Of a stretch of DNA of 15,256 nucleotides, positions 1 through 7,599 are shown piece by piece. The notes below the pieces were generated by a model that searched no databases, was not told where the DNA came from, and saw nothing but the letters and a program-made list of their open reading frames with translations. Each line of letters opens with the position of its first letter. The first letter of the stretch is position 1. The stretch comes from Lonsdalea quercina subsp. quercina (GTDB lineage: Bacteria > Pseudomonadota > Gammaproteobacteria > Enterobacterales > Enterobacteriaceae), in assembly GCF_000688655.1 (NCBI RefSeq), contig NZ_JIBO01000010.1, forward strand, positions 155,687 to 170,942. The letters are read 5' to 3'. The position numbers and the translations under genes are program-made.

Positions 1-91
1 CTTTACCTGCCTGGCTCGCGCAAGGCGAAGCGTCCCGGCGGAACGCTTAATGATGAATTTTAGTGCAAGGGATCAATCAAAAGGACAATAA
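1..91. other. Left edge, no gene called
   Basis: Short stretch between the window edge and the rimO terminator. Open frames run in from the left on the plus strand in all three frames, ending at stops near 48, 63 and 90, so the 3' end of a plus-strand gene could lie here, but nothing can be recognised from so few codons. A small hairpin is present: AAGCGT (28-33) and ACGCTT (43-48) with a 9-nt loop; it could be the end of an upstream transcript. Confidence 0.3.
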
Positions 92-124
92 CACCGGGGA
101 CGGGAGGAACAGTCTTCCCCGGTG
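92..124 (-). terminator. Terminator-like hairpin after rimO
   Basis: Perfect 9-bp stem: CACCGGGGA (92-100) pairs with TCCCCGGTG (116-124), loop 15 nt. Read on the minus strand it starts 8 bp after the rimO stop codon and is followed by TTATTGTCC, a weak T-rich run. Its position and GC-rich stem fit an intrinsic terminator for rimO. Confidence 0.7.
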
Positions 125-132
125 CGGCCTTA

Positions 133-1536
133 TCAGACCCGGCTGCCCCACAAGTCATATTCGTCTGCGTGTTCAATTTTCACCGTGACGATATCGCCCG
201 GCTTGAGGCGAGTTTCGCCATTCAGATAGACCGCGCCGTCGATTTCCGGGGCGTCGGCCATGCTGCGGCCGATGGCGCCTTCTTCATCCACTTCGTCGAT
301 TAATACCGGCAGCGCCAACCCGATTTTCGCCTGTAGTCGCTGTGCGGAAATCTGCTGCTGCAACTGCATGAAGCGGTGGTAGCGCTCCTCTTTAATCTCT
401 TCCGGTACGGGGTCGGGCAGCGTATTGGCGGTGGCGCCTTCCACCGGACTGAACTTGAAGCAGCCCACGCGATCCAGCTGCGCTTCTTTCAGGAAATCCA
501 GCAGCATCTGAAAATCCTCTTCCGTTTCGCCGGGAAAACCGACGATGAAGGTTGAGCGCAGCGTCAGCGCCGGGCAGAGTTCGCGCCAGCGTTTGATGCG
601 TTCCAGCGTGCGCTCGACCGCGCCGGGGCGCTTCATCAGCTTGAGGACCTTCGGACTGGCGTGCTGAAGCGGAATATCCAGATACGGCAGAATTTTGCCT
701 TCCGCCATCAACGGGATGACCTCGTCGACATGTGGGTAGGGGTAGACGTAGTGCAGGCGGACCCAGATCCCCAGCGTCGCCAGCTGCTCGCACAGGCTGA
801 CCATGCTGGACTTGACCGGCTGACCATTCCAGAAACCGGTGCGGTGTTTGATGTCGGTGCCGTAGGCGGAGGTATCCTGCGAAATGACCAGCAGTTCTTT
901 CACGCCGGCGTCGGCCAGACGCTTGGCTTCATCCAGTACGGAACCGACCGGACGGCTATCCAGTTTTCCGCGCATTGAGGGGATGATGCAGAAGGTGCAG
1001 CGATGATCGCAGCCTTCTGAGATCTTAAGGTAGGCATAGTGACGCGGCGTCAGCTTCACGCCGGATTCGGGCACCAGGCTGGTGAATGGGTTGTGTTCCG
1101 GCTGTGGAACATAATGATGGACGTGCGATAGCACCTGCTCGTAGCTGTGCGGCCCGCTGATCTCCAGCACGTTGGGATGCACTTCGCGGATTTGATTTTC
1201 TTTGGCGCCGAGACAGCCGGTGACGATGACTTTACCGTTTTCATTGAGCGCTTCGCCGATGGTTTCCAGCGACTCCTGAACGGCGCTGTCAATGAAGCCG
1301 CAGGTGTTGACGATCACCAGATCGGCGTCGTGATAGCTCGGTACGACCTGATACCCTTCGGTGCGCAGCTCCGTGAGAATGCGTTCGGAGTCCACCAGGT
1401 TTTTGGGGCAGCCCAGGCTGACAAAACCAATTTTATTGCCCTGCGGCTTGTCGCCGCCATTCTTTTGCCGGGCCAGCGTTTTCTCCGGGGCCGCCAGCGT
1501 GGTGGTCTGCGAAGGATCGAAGGTGTTAACAGTCAT
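133..1536 (-). CDS. rimO: Ribosomal protein uS12 (S12) methylthiotransferase RimO
   Basis: Radical-SAM enzyme that adds a methylthio group to a conserved aspartate of ribosomal protein S12, using two [4Fe-4S] clusters; it acts in the cytoplasm. The 467-residue product matches E. coli RimO almost end to end. The N-terminal MTTase domain carries cysteines at about 43 (GCPKN), 79 (NTCGF) and 108 (TGCLG). The radical-SAM motif CxxxCxxC is at 176, 180 and 183 ([10 protein letters not shown]), and the C-terminal TRAM domain is at about 400-467. The protein is about 26 residues longer than the E. coli one (441 as I recall it). The extra part is the N-terminal leader before the conserved [12 protein letters not shown]; it contains no internal ATG, GTG or TTG, so the extension looks real unless a sequence error hides a later start. 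The ribosome binding site is weak (GAGA about 7 nt upstream). The gene stands alone, with its own terminator. Confidence 0.97.
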   Translation of the reverse strand: MTVNTFDPSQTTTLAAPEKTLARQKNGGDKPQGNKIGFVSLGCPKNLVDSERILTELRTEGYQVVPSYHDADLVIVNTCGFIDSAVQESLETIGEALNENGKVIVTGCLGAKENQIREVHPNVLEISGPHSYEQVLSHVHHYVPQPEHNPFTSLVPESGVKLTPRHYAYLKISEGCDHRCTFCIIPSMRGKLDSRPVGSVLDEAKRLADAGVKELLVISQDTSAYGTDIKHRTGFWNGQPVKSSMVSLCEQLATLGIWVRLHYVYPYPHVDEVIPLMAEGKILPYLDIPLQHASPKVLKLMKRPGAVERTLERIKRWRELCPALTLRSTFIVGFPGETEEDFQMLLDFLKEAQLDRVGCFKFSPVEGATANTLPDPVPEEIKEERYHRFMQLQQQISAQRLQAKIGLALPVLIDEVDEEGAIGRSMADAPEIDGAVYLNGETRLKPGDIVTVKIEHADEYDLWGSRV

Positions 1537-1603
1537 AGCGTCTCATACATCGGGTTGTACGGGAAAAGTCGGCGGATTATACCTGAATCAACGGCAGGAA
1601 ACA

Positions 1604-1632
1604 GATCCGGCCGCCAATCTTGACGGCGGATC
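1604..1632 (-). terminator. Putative terminator after gstB
   Basis: On the minus strand, CCGCC and GGCGG (plus positions 1625-1629 and 1611-1615) form a 5-bp stem with a 9-nt loop. GAT/ATC extends it outside a 3-nt bulge, and TGTTT follows. It begins about 8 bp after the gstB stop. This is a modest intrinsic terminator candidate. Confidence 0.45.
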
Positions 1633-1639
1633 GGGGCGT

Positions 1640-2257
1640 TTAGCTGAGGGGGATCATGACTTTGCTTTTGAACGCCGGACGCGTCGTCAATTGCTGGTAC
1701 CAGCGCTCCAGATGGGGACGAGGCTGGCGTGTGATGGGCATGCCGAACCAGCCGTAGGCGATGCAGCCCAGCGGGATATCGCCGACGCCGAAGTGCTCTC
1801 CGGATAACCAGGGCTGAGTCGCCAGTGCGCTATCGGCAATGCTCAGCAGCGATTCGCAACGGTCAATATGGGCTTCCACGGCGGCCTTATCGCGCTGGGC
1901 GGGAGGCGTGCGGATCATATTGATGAAGACAGGGCCAAAAAACGCCGCAAAAGAAAGCGCCCAGTCCATCCATTTTTCCGCTTCCGCGCGCGCTTTCGGG
2001 TCGGCCAGATAGAGAGAACCTTGTCCATACTGTGCCGCCAGATAACGCACGATGCTGTTGGACTCCCACAGCACCAGCTCATCGTCCCGCAGGCAGGGGA
2101 TCAGTCCGTTGGGATTCAGCGCCAGATAGTCGGGATCGTGATTACCCCCGAAAGTCCCACCCAGCGGAATGTGCTGGTATGTCAGTCCCAGCTCCTCCGC
2201 GCACCAAAGTACCTTCTTCACGTTCGTCGAGTTCTCGCGTCCCCACAGGGTTAGCAT
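1640..2257 (-). CDS. gstB: Glutathione S-transferase, GstB (YliJ) type
   Basis: Cytosolic glutathione transferase of 205 residues, close to E. coli GstB (about 208), which conjugates glutathione to small electrophiles such as bromoacetate. The N-terminal thioredoxin-like domain (about 1-78) starts MLTLWGRENSTNVKKV, with the glutathione-site features NPNGLIP (48-54, cis-proline 54) and WESNSIVRYL (E65, S66). The all-helical C-terminal domain carries EAEKWMDWA and ends RWYQQLTTRPAFKSKVMIP. The ATG at 2257 is preceded by AAGGA with 8 nt spacing. In E. coli a sugar dehydrogenase gene (yliI) lies between rimO and gstB; here the two are adjacent, 103 bp apart, each with its own hairpin, so they are probably separate transcripts. 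Assignment to the GstB subgroup rests on remembered sequence; the GST family itself is certain. Confidence 0.9.
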   Translation of the reverse strand: MLTLWGRENSTNVKKVLWCAEELGLTYQHIPLGGTFGGNHDPDYLALNPNGLIPCLRDDELVLWESNSIVRYLAAQYGQGSLYLADPKARAEAEKWMDWALSFAAFFGPVFINMIRTPPAQRDKAAVEAHIDRCESLLSIADSALATQPWLSGEHFGVGDIPLGCIAYGWFGMPITRQPRPHLERWYQQLTTRPAFKSKVMIPLS

Positions 2258-2440
2258 TGTGTTTATCCTTCTGTTACGTTTTGACCATCAAGGTCGATGA
2301 GACCAGGTGGCCAAGCGCCAAAAACAGGTCCCTCGTTATGCCGGTATAATCATAGGGTTTTTTATTATTTATTTATTACGCTGATTCCCCTAATAATCAT
2401 GATAACCAATGACAACAATGACTCAGACAGGAAGGGTATT
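2258..2440. promoter_or_regulatory. Divergent control region gstB / Met-type ABC cassette
   Basis: 183 bp between two divergent starts. On the plus strand a perfect TATAAT (2345-2350) lies 90 bp before the binding-protein start, with no good -35 hexamer at 16-18 bp, which would fit an activator-dependent promoter. The short inverted repeat GACC-ATCAA-GGTC (2283-2295) lies between that -10 and gstB. No tandem AGACGTCT-like MetJ boxes were seen, so there is no sign of the classical methionine repressor. Confidence 0.4.
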
Positions 2441-3292
2441 ATGACATTTTCGCATGCTATGCGAGCGACGTTTGCCGCCGCGCTGTTGGCCTCGGGTATT
2501 CACGGCGCTTTCGCTCAGAGTGACGCACACACCATCGTATTCGGCGTCGCGCCTGGCCCCTACGGCGATATGGTTAAACAGGCCATCAAACCGGAGCTGA
2601 CGCAGAAAGGCTACAAAGTCGTGGTGCGTGAATTCAGCGACTACGTGCAGCCGAACCTCGCGTTGTCGAACGGCAGCATCGACGCCAACCTGTTTCAGCA
2701 TACTCTTTATCTGGACAAGTTCGCGGCGGATAAAGGTCTGAAACTGACCCGACTGATCGCGGTGCCGACCGCCAGCATGGGTTTCTATTCGCGCAAAATC
2801 ACCTCGTTGGATCAACTGAAGAAAGGCGACATCGTGACGTTATCCAACGATCCCACCAACCTGGCCCGAGGCCTGCGTTTCCTACAGTCGCTGGGGCTGA
2901 TTACCATCAAGCCGGACATCGATCCGACCAAAGCGTCGGAAAAAGATATCGTGGGCAACCCGCGAGGGCTGGTGTTCAAACCGCTTGAAGCCGCTCAGCT
3001 GCCCCGCACGCTGGATAGCGTGACGGCCTCGTTGATCAACGGTAACTTCGCCATTTCCGCCGGACTGAAACTCTCTTCTGCGCTGAAGCAGGAGACGCTG
3101 GATGAAAACCTCAAGAACGTGATTGCCGTTCGGACGGCGGACGTGGATAAACCGTTCGTGAAGGACATCAAAGCCGCCGTCGAGTCGCCGGCCTATGCGG
3201 CGGTTATCGATAACCCGGCGACGATGTTCAGTCAGTTCCAGAAACCGGAATGGATGCACGCGCAGACGCCTGCGCCGACGGCCGCCCCATAA
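2441..3292 (+). CDS. MetQ/NlpA-family ABC substrate-binding protein, non-lipidated
   Basis: Periplasmic binding protein of 283 residues for a methionine-type (MUT family) ABC importer. The family core is clear: TIVFGVAPGPYGDMV near the mature start, then DANLFQHTLYLDKFA, NDPTNLARGLRFLQSLGLI, and a C-terminal lobe with SLINGNFAISAGL. The start ATG at 2441 has AGGAAGGG (2428-2435) at 5-nt spacing and begins a clear signal peptide; the upstream in-frame codons are not needed. Unlike MetQ and NlpA, the leader has no lipobox cysteine. It ends GAFA|QSD (cut near 25/26), so a soluble, signal-peptidase-I-processed protein is expected. The tail is a Pro/Ala/Thr run (QTPAPTAAP). It is the first gene of a Q-N-I cassette, whereas E. 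coli has metN-metI-metQ. Substrate is inferred only by family: methionine or a related sulfur or hydrophobic amino acid. Confidence 0.9.
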   Translation: MTFSHAMRATFAAALLASGIHGAFAQSDAHTIVFGVAPGPYGDMVKQAIKPELTQKGYKVVVREFSDYVQPNLALSNGSIDANLFQHTLYLDKFAADKGLKLTRLIAVPTASMGFYSRKITSLDQLKKGDIVTLSNDPTNLARGLRFLQSLGLITIKPDIDPTKASEKDIVGNPRGLVFKPLEAAQLPRTLDSVTASLINGNFAISAGLKLSSALKQETLDENLKNVIAVRTADVDKPFVKDIKAAVESPAYAAVIDNPATMFSQFQKPEWMHAQTPAPTAAP

Positions 3293-3318
3293 CGGTCCGG
3301 CTGCGTGACCTTTTATAG

Positions 3319-3337
3319 AGCCGGTCAGTGACCGGCT
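3319..3337 (+). terminator. Attenuating hairpin between binding protein and ATPase genes
   Basis: AGCCGGTC (3319-3326), loop AGT, GACCGGCT (3330-3337), followed by TTCTGTTGTT. A perfect 8-bp stem with a T-rich tail lies 26 bp after the stop of the binding-protein gene and 38 bp before the ATPase start. It likely causes partial termination, or protects the 3' end of the first cistron, giving more binding protein than transporter. Confidence 0.7.
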
Positions 3338-3375
3338 TTCTGTTGTTCCGTTATTCGGTTGGGAGCGCGCGAACC

Positions 3376-4392
3376 ATGATTCGCATAGACAACGTCAGCG
3401 TTGACTTTCCTCATGGAAAACAACGAGAAACGAAAGCAGTGGATAATGTTTCATTGCATATCCGCCGGGGCGATGTGTATGGCATCGTCGGGGCGAGTGG
3501 GGCCGGGAAAAGTACTTTGCTGCGCACCGTCAACCTGTTGCAGCGCCCGACCTCGGGCCATGTCAGCGTGAACGGCGTGCGCATCAGCGACCTTCGCGGC
3601 GCCAGACTGCGGCACTGTCGCCAAAAAGTCGGCATGATTTTTCAGCACTTCAATTTAATGCAGACGCGCACCGTCGCGCAAAACGTTGCGTTCAGCCTGA
3701 AGTCAGCGGGTAAGTCCCGGGCGGAGATAGAGCGGCGGGTGCCGGAGATTCTGGCGTTGGTCGGGCTGGCGGATAAGGCTCAAGCCTACCCCGCGCAGCT
3801 CAGCGGCGGGCAGAAGCAGCGGGTCGGCATCGCGCGGGCCATCGCCAACCATCCGGAAGTGCTGTTGTGTGATGAGCCGACCTCGGCGTTGGATCTGGAA
3901 ACCTCTGCCGCGATCCTCGCGTTGCTGAAAGAGATCAATCTGAAGCTCGGTATCACCATCGTGCTGATCTCTCATGAAATGAGCGTCATTAAGACGATCT
4001 GTAATCGCGTAGCGGTGATGACCGGCGGGCGCGTGGTGGAAGAGGGTGAAGTGTTCGATATTTTCGCGACGCCGCAGCATGATTTCACTCGCCAGCTGGT
4101 GTCGCATACGCTGAATCTGGAGCTGCCTACCCGGCTGAAAGAGGAGTTGCGGGGGACGCTGCTGAAGATCCTGTTTGTCGGCGATTCCGCCGAACAGCCG
4201 GTCCTGTCGGATGTCGCGACGCGCTTCGGCGTGTCCGTGAATATTCTGCACGGCAAAATCGAGTATATCGGCAATCGGGCGCTGGGGATTTTGGTGGCGT
4301 TACTGACGCACGCGACGGACCCGTTGCAGGTGACGGCCGCGGTTGAGTATATCCGCCATAAAACCGCTAACGTGGAGGTGCTGCATGGATGA
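3376..4392 (+). CDS. MetN-family ABC importer ATPase with NIL domain
   Basis: ATP-hydrolysing subunit of a methionine-type ABC importer, 338 residues (E. coli MetN 343). It has Walker A GASGAGKST (39-47), Q-loop MIFQHFNLM (87-95), signature LSGGQKQR (142-149), Walker B VLLCDEP (162-168) and H-loop His200 (LISHE). The C-terminal NIL/ACT-like domain, about 262-335, in MetN binds methionine and trans-inhibits transport. The chosen start is the ATG at 3376, which gives the family N-terminus MIRIDNVSVDF; GGGAG lies 10 nt upstream. An earlier in-frame TTG/GTG-type start would add an unrelated stretch that reads across the hairpin. The last 8 bp overlap the permease gene (ATGGATGA), which indicates translational coupling. 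Confidence 0.95.
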   Translation: MIRIDNVSVDFPHGKQRETKAVDNVSLHIRRGDVYGIVGASGAGKSTLLRTVNLLQRPTSGHVSVNGVRISDLRGARLRHCRQKVGMIFQHFNLMQTRTVAQNVAFSLKSAGKSRAEIERRVPEILALVGLADKAQAYPAQLSGGQKQRVGIARAIANHPEVLLCDEPTSALDLETSAAILALLKEINLKLGITIVLISHEMSVIKTICNRVAVMTGGRVVEEGEVFDIFATPQHDFTRQLVSHTLNLELPTRLKEELRGTLLKILFVGDSAEQPVLSDVATRFGVSVNILHGKIEYIGNRALGILVALLTHATDPLQVTAAVEYIRHKTANVEVLHG

Positions 4393-5044
4393 ATTGTGGG
4401 GTGATTTGATCGCCGCTTTCAGTGAAACATTCCAGATGGTGGGTATTTCTACCTTCTTCGCCGTAATCGGCGGCTTGCCGCTTGGGCTGTTGATCTACGT
4501 CACCGATCGACATCTTTTCTGGGAGAACCGCTTTTTCTATCTGCTCAGCACCGTGCTGGTGAATATCATCCGTTCTATCCCCTTCGTCATTTTGCTGGTG
4601 CTGCTGCTGCCGTTGACGCAGATCCTGCTCGGCAACACCATCGGCCCTATTGCGGCCTCGGTGCCGATGTCCGTCGCCGCTATCGCTTTTTATGCGCGGC
4701 TGGTGGACAGCGCGCTGCGGGAAGTCGATCCGGGGATCGTAGAAGCCGCTGAGGCGTTCGGCGCCAGTCCGATGCGTATCATCGGCACGGTGTTGCTGCC
4801 GGAGGCACGATCCGGACTGCTGCGCGGCCTGACGATTACGCTGGTCAGCCTGATCGGCTACTCGGCGATGGCGGGTATCGTCGGTGGCGGCGGAGTGGGG
4901 GATCTGGCGATCCGCTTCGGCTACTATCGCTATGAAACTCAGGTCATGATCGTGACGGTCATCGCGCTGGTGATTCTGGTGCAGATTGTACAAACGCTAG
5001 GCGACTGGCTGGCGAAACGCGCCGATAAACGCGAACGCCGCTGA
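4385..5044 (+). CDS. MetI-family ABC importer permease
   Basis: Inner-membrane permease of 219 residues (E. coli MetI 217) that pairs as a dimer with the MetN-type ATPase. Five hydrophobic segments are visible, at about 17-38, 50-80, 86-105, 145-167 and 186-206. The cytoplasmic EAA coupling motif, which docks on the ATPase, is at about 120-141 (EAAEAFGASPMRIIGTVLLPEA pattern). The segment SLIGYSAMAGIVGGGGVGDLAIRFGY is the hallmark MetI loop. The ATG at 4385 is preceded by GGAGG (4374-4378) with 6-nt spacing and overlaps the end of the ATPase gene by 8 bp. Together with the upstream binding protein it completes a full importer; the substrate is unproven. Confidence 0.95.
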   Translation: MDELWGDLIAAFSETFQMVGISTFFAVIGGLPLGLLIYVTDRHLFWENRFFYLLSTVLVNIIRSIPFVILLVLLLPLTQILLGNTIGPIAASVPMSVAAIAFYARLVDSALREVDPGIVEAAEAFGASPMRIIGTVLLPEARSGLLRGLTITLVSLIGYSAMAGIVGGGGVGDLAIRFGYYRYETQVMIVTVIALVILVQIVQTLGDWLAKRADKRERR

Positions 5045-5055
5045 TCGCCTTCAAG

Positions 5056-5121
5056 CGCTTTTCTCACTGCCCGAGGGCGGCGGTGGGAAAAGCGTGACGA
5101 GTGGCTTCCCGCTTTTTCCAC
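5056..5121 (+). promoter_or_regulatory. Three mutually exclusive pairing segments after the permease gene
   Basis: Segment A CGCTTTTC (5056-5063) pairs perfectly with the 3' 8 nt of segment B GTGGGAAAAGCG (5083-5094, paired part GAAAAGCG 5087-5094). Segment B also pairs over its full 12 nt, with one mismatch, with segment C CGCTTTTTCCAC (5110-5121). The A-B and B-C hairpins cannot form together. The layout lies just after the permease stop and about 170 bp before dacC, so it may be a 3' terminator with two states or part of a dacC leader. No long T run follows A-B; C itself holds five Ts. The rest of 5122-5290 is AT-richer and probably holds the dacC promoter, but no convincing hexamer pair was found. 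Confidence 0.4.
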
Positions 5122-5290
5122 TGACACCCTCGCTGTTTCATCGCATCCACGCTCTTATCAAGGTTTGAGTAACTTTACACACTGAGACGTTTTATTACGG
5201 CACATGAACGGCTAATTTTGAGTGTGTCAGAATATGTCTGCATAGAGTTTCTCTCCGTCATTAACGACGTAAGGACAGAGCGGTTAAACG

Positions 5291-6490
5291 ATGAAAATAA
5301 TGAAGCGTTTTCCCCACTTACAGGCTGGTGTCGCCAGCCTGCTCTTCGTAACGGTATCCTCCGCCGCTGCGGAACAAGCGCCGCCCCCGCCTCAGATTGA
5401 GGCAAAAGCCTATATCCTTATGGACTTCAATAGCGGCCAGGTGCTGGCCGAATCCCAGGCGGATGAACGGCTCGACCCCGCTAGTCTGACCAAGATCATG
5501 GCCAGCTACGTGATCGGGCAGGCGGTAAAAGCCGGTAAAATCAACCCGACCGATGTGGTGACCGTCGGAAAAGATGCCTGGGCAACCGGTAATCCGGCGC
5601 TGCGCGGTTCCTCGTTGATGTTCCTGAAACCCGGCGACCAGATTGCGGTGTCAGAACTGAACAAAGGCATCGTCATTCAGTCCGGCAACGATGCCAGCAT
5701 CGCGCTGGCGGACTACGTGGCGGGCAGTCAGGACGCATTTGTCGGACTGATGAATCAGTACGTCAAAGTGTTGGGGTTGACCAATACGCATTTTCTGACG
5801 GTTCATGGGCTGGATGCCGAAGGACAGTACAGCACCGCGCGCGATATGGCACTTCTTAGCCGGGCGCTAATCCGCGATGTGCCTGAGGAGTATGCATTGC
5901 ATAAAGAGAAGTCTTTCACCTTTAACAATATTCGTCAGATGAACCGCAATCGTCTGCTGTGGAGCAGCAACCTGGCCGTGGACGGGGTGAAGACTGGGCA
6001 TACCAGCGGCGCAGGCCATAATCTGGTGGCTTCCGCTACGCAAGGAGAGATGCGCCTGATTTCTGTGGTGCTGGGCGCGCCGACCGATGCTATACGTTTT
6101 CGCGAAAGTGAAAAGCTGCTGACCTGGGGATTTCGATTCTACGATACGGTCACGCCCGTACGCAGCGATACGGTGCTGACGACGCAACGCGTGTGGTTCG
6201 GCGAGAGTGCGCAGGCGCGTTTAAGCGTGGCTGAAGACGCCGCGCTAAGTATACCCAAAGGGCAGGGAAGAAATCTGCGGGCCAGCTATACGATCAGCTC
6301 GCCACCGCTGACGGCGCCGCTGAAAAAAGGGCAGGCCGTCGGGACGGTGGATTTTCAGATTGAGGGTAAATCTATCGCTCAGCGTCCGCTGGTGACGATG
6401 GACGACGTTCCGGAAGCCGGGTTCTTTAGCCGCATGTGGGATGCGGTGCTGATGAAGCTGAATCAGTGGTTTGGCGGTCTGTTGGGGTAA
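5291..6490 (+). CDS. dacC: D-alanyl-D-alanine carboxypeptidase DacC (PBP6)
   Basis: Low-molecular-weight penicillin-binding protein that removes the terminal D-alanine from peptidoglycan pentapeptides in the periplasm. 399 residues (E. coli DacC 400). A signal peptide ends near SSAAA|EQ (27/28). Catalytic motifs: SxxK = SLTK (65-68, nucleophile Ser65), SxN = SGN (131-133), KTG (234-236). A C-terminal beta domain is followed by an amphipathic membrane anchor ([22 protein letters not shown] region). Identity to E. coli DacC is high over [16 protein letters not shown] and the anchor, and its place next to deoR agrees. After the KTG the sequence is KTGHTSG, like PBP5 (KTGHT) rather than the KTGTT I recall for PBP6. 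The ATG at 5291 was chosen; a second ATG at 5300 is possible, and the ribosome binding site is weak for both (GAG 10 nt upstream of the first). Its 3' end overlaps deoR by 65 bp. Confidence 0.94.
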   Translation: MKIMKRFPHLQAGVASLLFVTVSSAAAEQAPPPPQIEAKAYILMDFNSGQVLAESQADERLDPASLTKIMASYVIGQAVKAGKINPTDVVTVGKDAWATGNPALRGSSLMFLKPGDQIAVSELNKGIVIQSGNDASIALADYVAGSQDAFVGLMNQYVKVLGLTNTHFLTVHGLDAEGQYSTARDMALLSRALIRDVPEEYALHKEKSFTFNNIRQMNRNRLLWSSNLAVDGVKTGHTSGAGHNLVASATQGEMRLISVVLGAPTDAIRFRESEKLLTWGFRFYDTVTPVRSDTVLTTQRVWFGESAQARLSVAEDAALSIPKGQGRNLRASYTISSPPLTAPLKKGQAVGTVDFQIEGKSIAQRPLVTMDDVPEAGFFSRMWDAVLMKLNQWFGGLLG

Positions 6491-7280
6491 GCAACTGACC
6501 TGGCGTCTTCGGTGGCGGGGTGAGCAATTGAATGCCCTGTTCGGCGCAGTAGCCGGTGTAGTCGGCGGCCGGTAAACGATCGCTGACCAGTGCATCGAAG
6601 AGCGTCAGTTCGCCGATGCGGGCCGGACTGCGTTTTTCGAACTTGCTGTTGTCGACAACCAGAACATTACGTTGACTCGCCGATAACGCGCGGTGTTTTA
6701 TCGCCAGTTCGGCGACATCAAGACAGGTGGCGCCCACTTTGAGATCGACTCCTTCCGCAGAAATAAACGCGACATGCGGGCAGAGATGGTCCATATCGTG
6801 CTGGTGGCCGATAGGGGTAAACAGGGCTTTGCTCGCGTTGAACACTCCGCCTAGCAAAATCGCCTGACACAAGGGCTTGGTTTGTAGCGCCATAAAGGTA
6901 TTGAGCGAGTAACAGACGCCAGTAAAGCAGATATCGTCCGGGATCGCTTCGATGATGAAGCTGGTCGTGGTGCCGCAGTCGAAAAAGACGATATCGTTGG
7001 CTTCAACCAACTGTGCCGCTCGCTCGCCGGTCTGGCGCTTCTCTTCCACCTGACACTGTTCCCGATCGGCAATGAGATAACCGCCGACGTTGTGGCTTCT
7101 GGGATCGCTGACCACATAGCCGCCCAGCAACATCACGCTGGTCTTTTCACTGTTCAGGTCGCGTCTCACGGTCATCTCAGAAACGCCCAGCAACAGCGCC
7201 GCCTCTTTGAGGTGCATTTTGTCGGTTTTCTTTAAAGCTCGTGCCAGTGTATTCAGCCGTTCGATGCGGCGCATTACCAT
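6426..7280 (-). CDS. deoR: DeoR-type repressor of the deoxyribonucleoside operon
   Basis: Transcriptional repressor; in E. coli DeoR controls deoCABD, nupG and tsx and responds to deoxyribose-5-phosphate. The N-terminal winged helix-turn-helix is at about 21-45 ([23 protein letters not shown]). The C-terminal sugar-phosphate sensor (DeoRC) domain has the [15 protein letters not shown] loop at about 99-113 and [10 protein letters not shown]. The start ATG at 7280 has GGGGA 5 nt upstream, better placed than the ATG two codons later. The product is 284 residues against 252 in E. coli. Homology ends around GIQLL (about 253), and a 30-residue extension rich in Pro, Thr and Ser follows, running into the opposite strand of dacC. 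The extension repeats QLLTP twice, which reflects a DNA repeat. The match over the whole DNA-binding and sensor domains and the position beside dacC make DeoR the best identity. Confidence 0.9.
   Translation of the reverse strand: MVMRRIERLNTLARALKKTDKMHLKEAALLLGVSEMTVRRDLNSEKTSVMLLGGYVVSDPRSHNVGGYLIADREQCQVEEKRQTGERAAQLVEANDIVFFDCGTTTSFIIEAIPDDICFTGVCYSLNTFMALQTKPLCQAILLGGVFNASKALFTPIGHQHDMDHLCPHVAFISAEGVDLKVGATCLDVAELAIKHRALSASQRNVLVVDNSKFEKRSPARIGELTLFDALVSDRLPAADYTGYCAEQGIQLLTPPPKTPGQLLTPTDRQTTDSASSAPHPTCG
6484..6530. repeat. Imperfect direct repeat at the dacC/deoR junction
   Basis: GGGGTAAGCAACTG (6484-6497) and GGGGTGAGCAATTG (6517-6530) match at 12 of 14 positions and are 33 bp apart, exactly 11 codons. 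The first copy contains the dacC stop codon. Read on the minus strand both encode QLLTP in DeoR, so a small in-frame tandem duplication may have created the start of the DeoR extension. Confidence 0.6.
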
Positions 7281-7402
7281 GATGGTCCCCAGTAAATAAT
7301 GTCAATAATGTGCTATGCGGAAGGCATCCGTCTCCGTGTTAACGATGCCCTCATCGACAGCAATAGGCTGTTGCCAACGCGAGGTTGCCCAAGTTCAGAG
7401 GT

Positions 7403-7591
7403 CTAAAGGGTGGCGCACAGCGTGTTCTGTGTGCCGTGCCAGGGTGCGGACAACCGCAGCCTGAAGCAGCAGGAACAGCCATGTTCATGCGGGAAATAGC
7501 CTGAGCCGGTGAGTCGGCAGACGGGACAGTAATATAGCGGTTTAGCTAACGGTGGTGCAAACAGACGGTAAGAAACTAATAAAACATGCAT
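7403..7591 (-). CDS. Doubtful 62-residue Cys-rich ORF
   Basis: ATG at 7591 to TAG. The middle of the product reads YYCPVCRLTGSGYFPHEHGC followed by SCC: a CxxC pair, a GSG turn, two histidines and a second Cys cluster, which could form a zinc-ribbon-like knuckle (the CPVCxxxGxG pattern recalls DnaJ-type zinc repeats). No ribosome binding site is visible in the AT-rich DNA upstream, and I recognise no family. It could be a chance ORF or a decayed fragment of a larger gene. Confidence 0.2.
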   Translation of the reverse strand: MHVLLVSYRLFAPPLAKPLYYCPVCRLTGSGYFPHEHGCSCCFRLRLSAPWHGTQNTLCATL

Positions 7592-7599
7592 TCAAATAA

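Noticed and set aside
2297..2440. N-terminal 48-codon extension of the MetQ-like ORF
   Set aside because: The sequence before 2441 has no family similarity and would bury the signal peptide; AGGAAGGG sits right before the ATG at 2441.
2258..2440. MetJ operator upstream of the Met-type cassette
   Set aside because: No tandem AGACGTCT-like 8-mers are present.
3703..4251. 182-codon minus-strand ORF inside the ATPase gene
   Set aside because: Shadow of the conserved ATPase frame; its product is His/Arg/Gln rich and matches no family.
4367..4993. 208-codon minus-strand ORF opposite the permease gene
   Set aside because: Complement of the hydrophobic permease frame; polar, low-complexity Gln/His/Asp product typical of a shadow frame.
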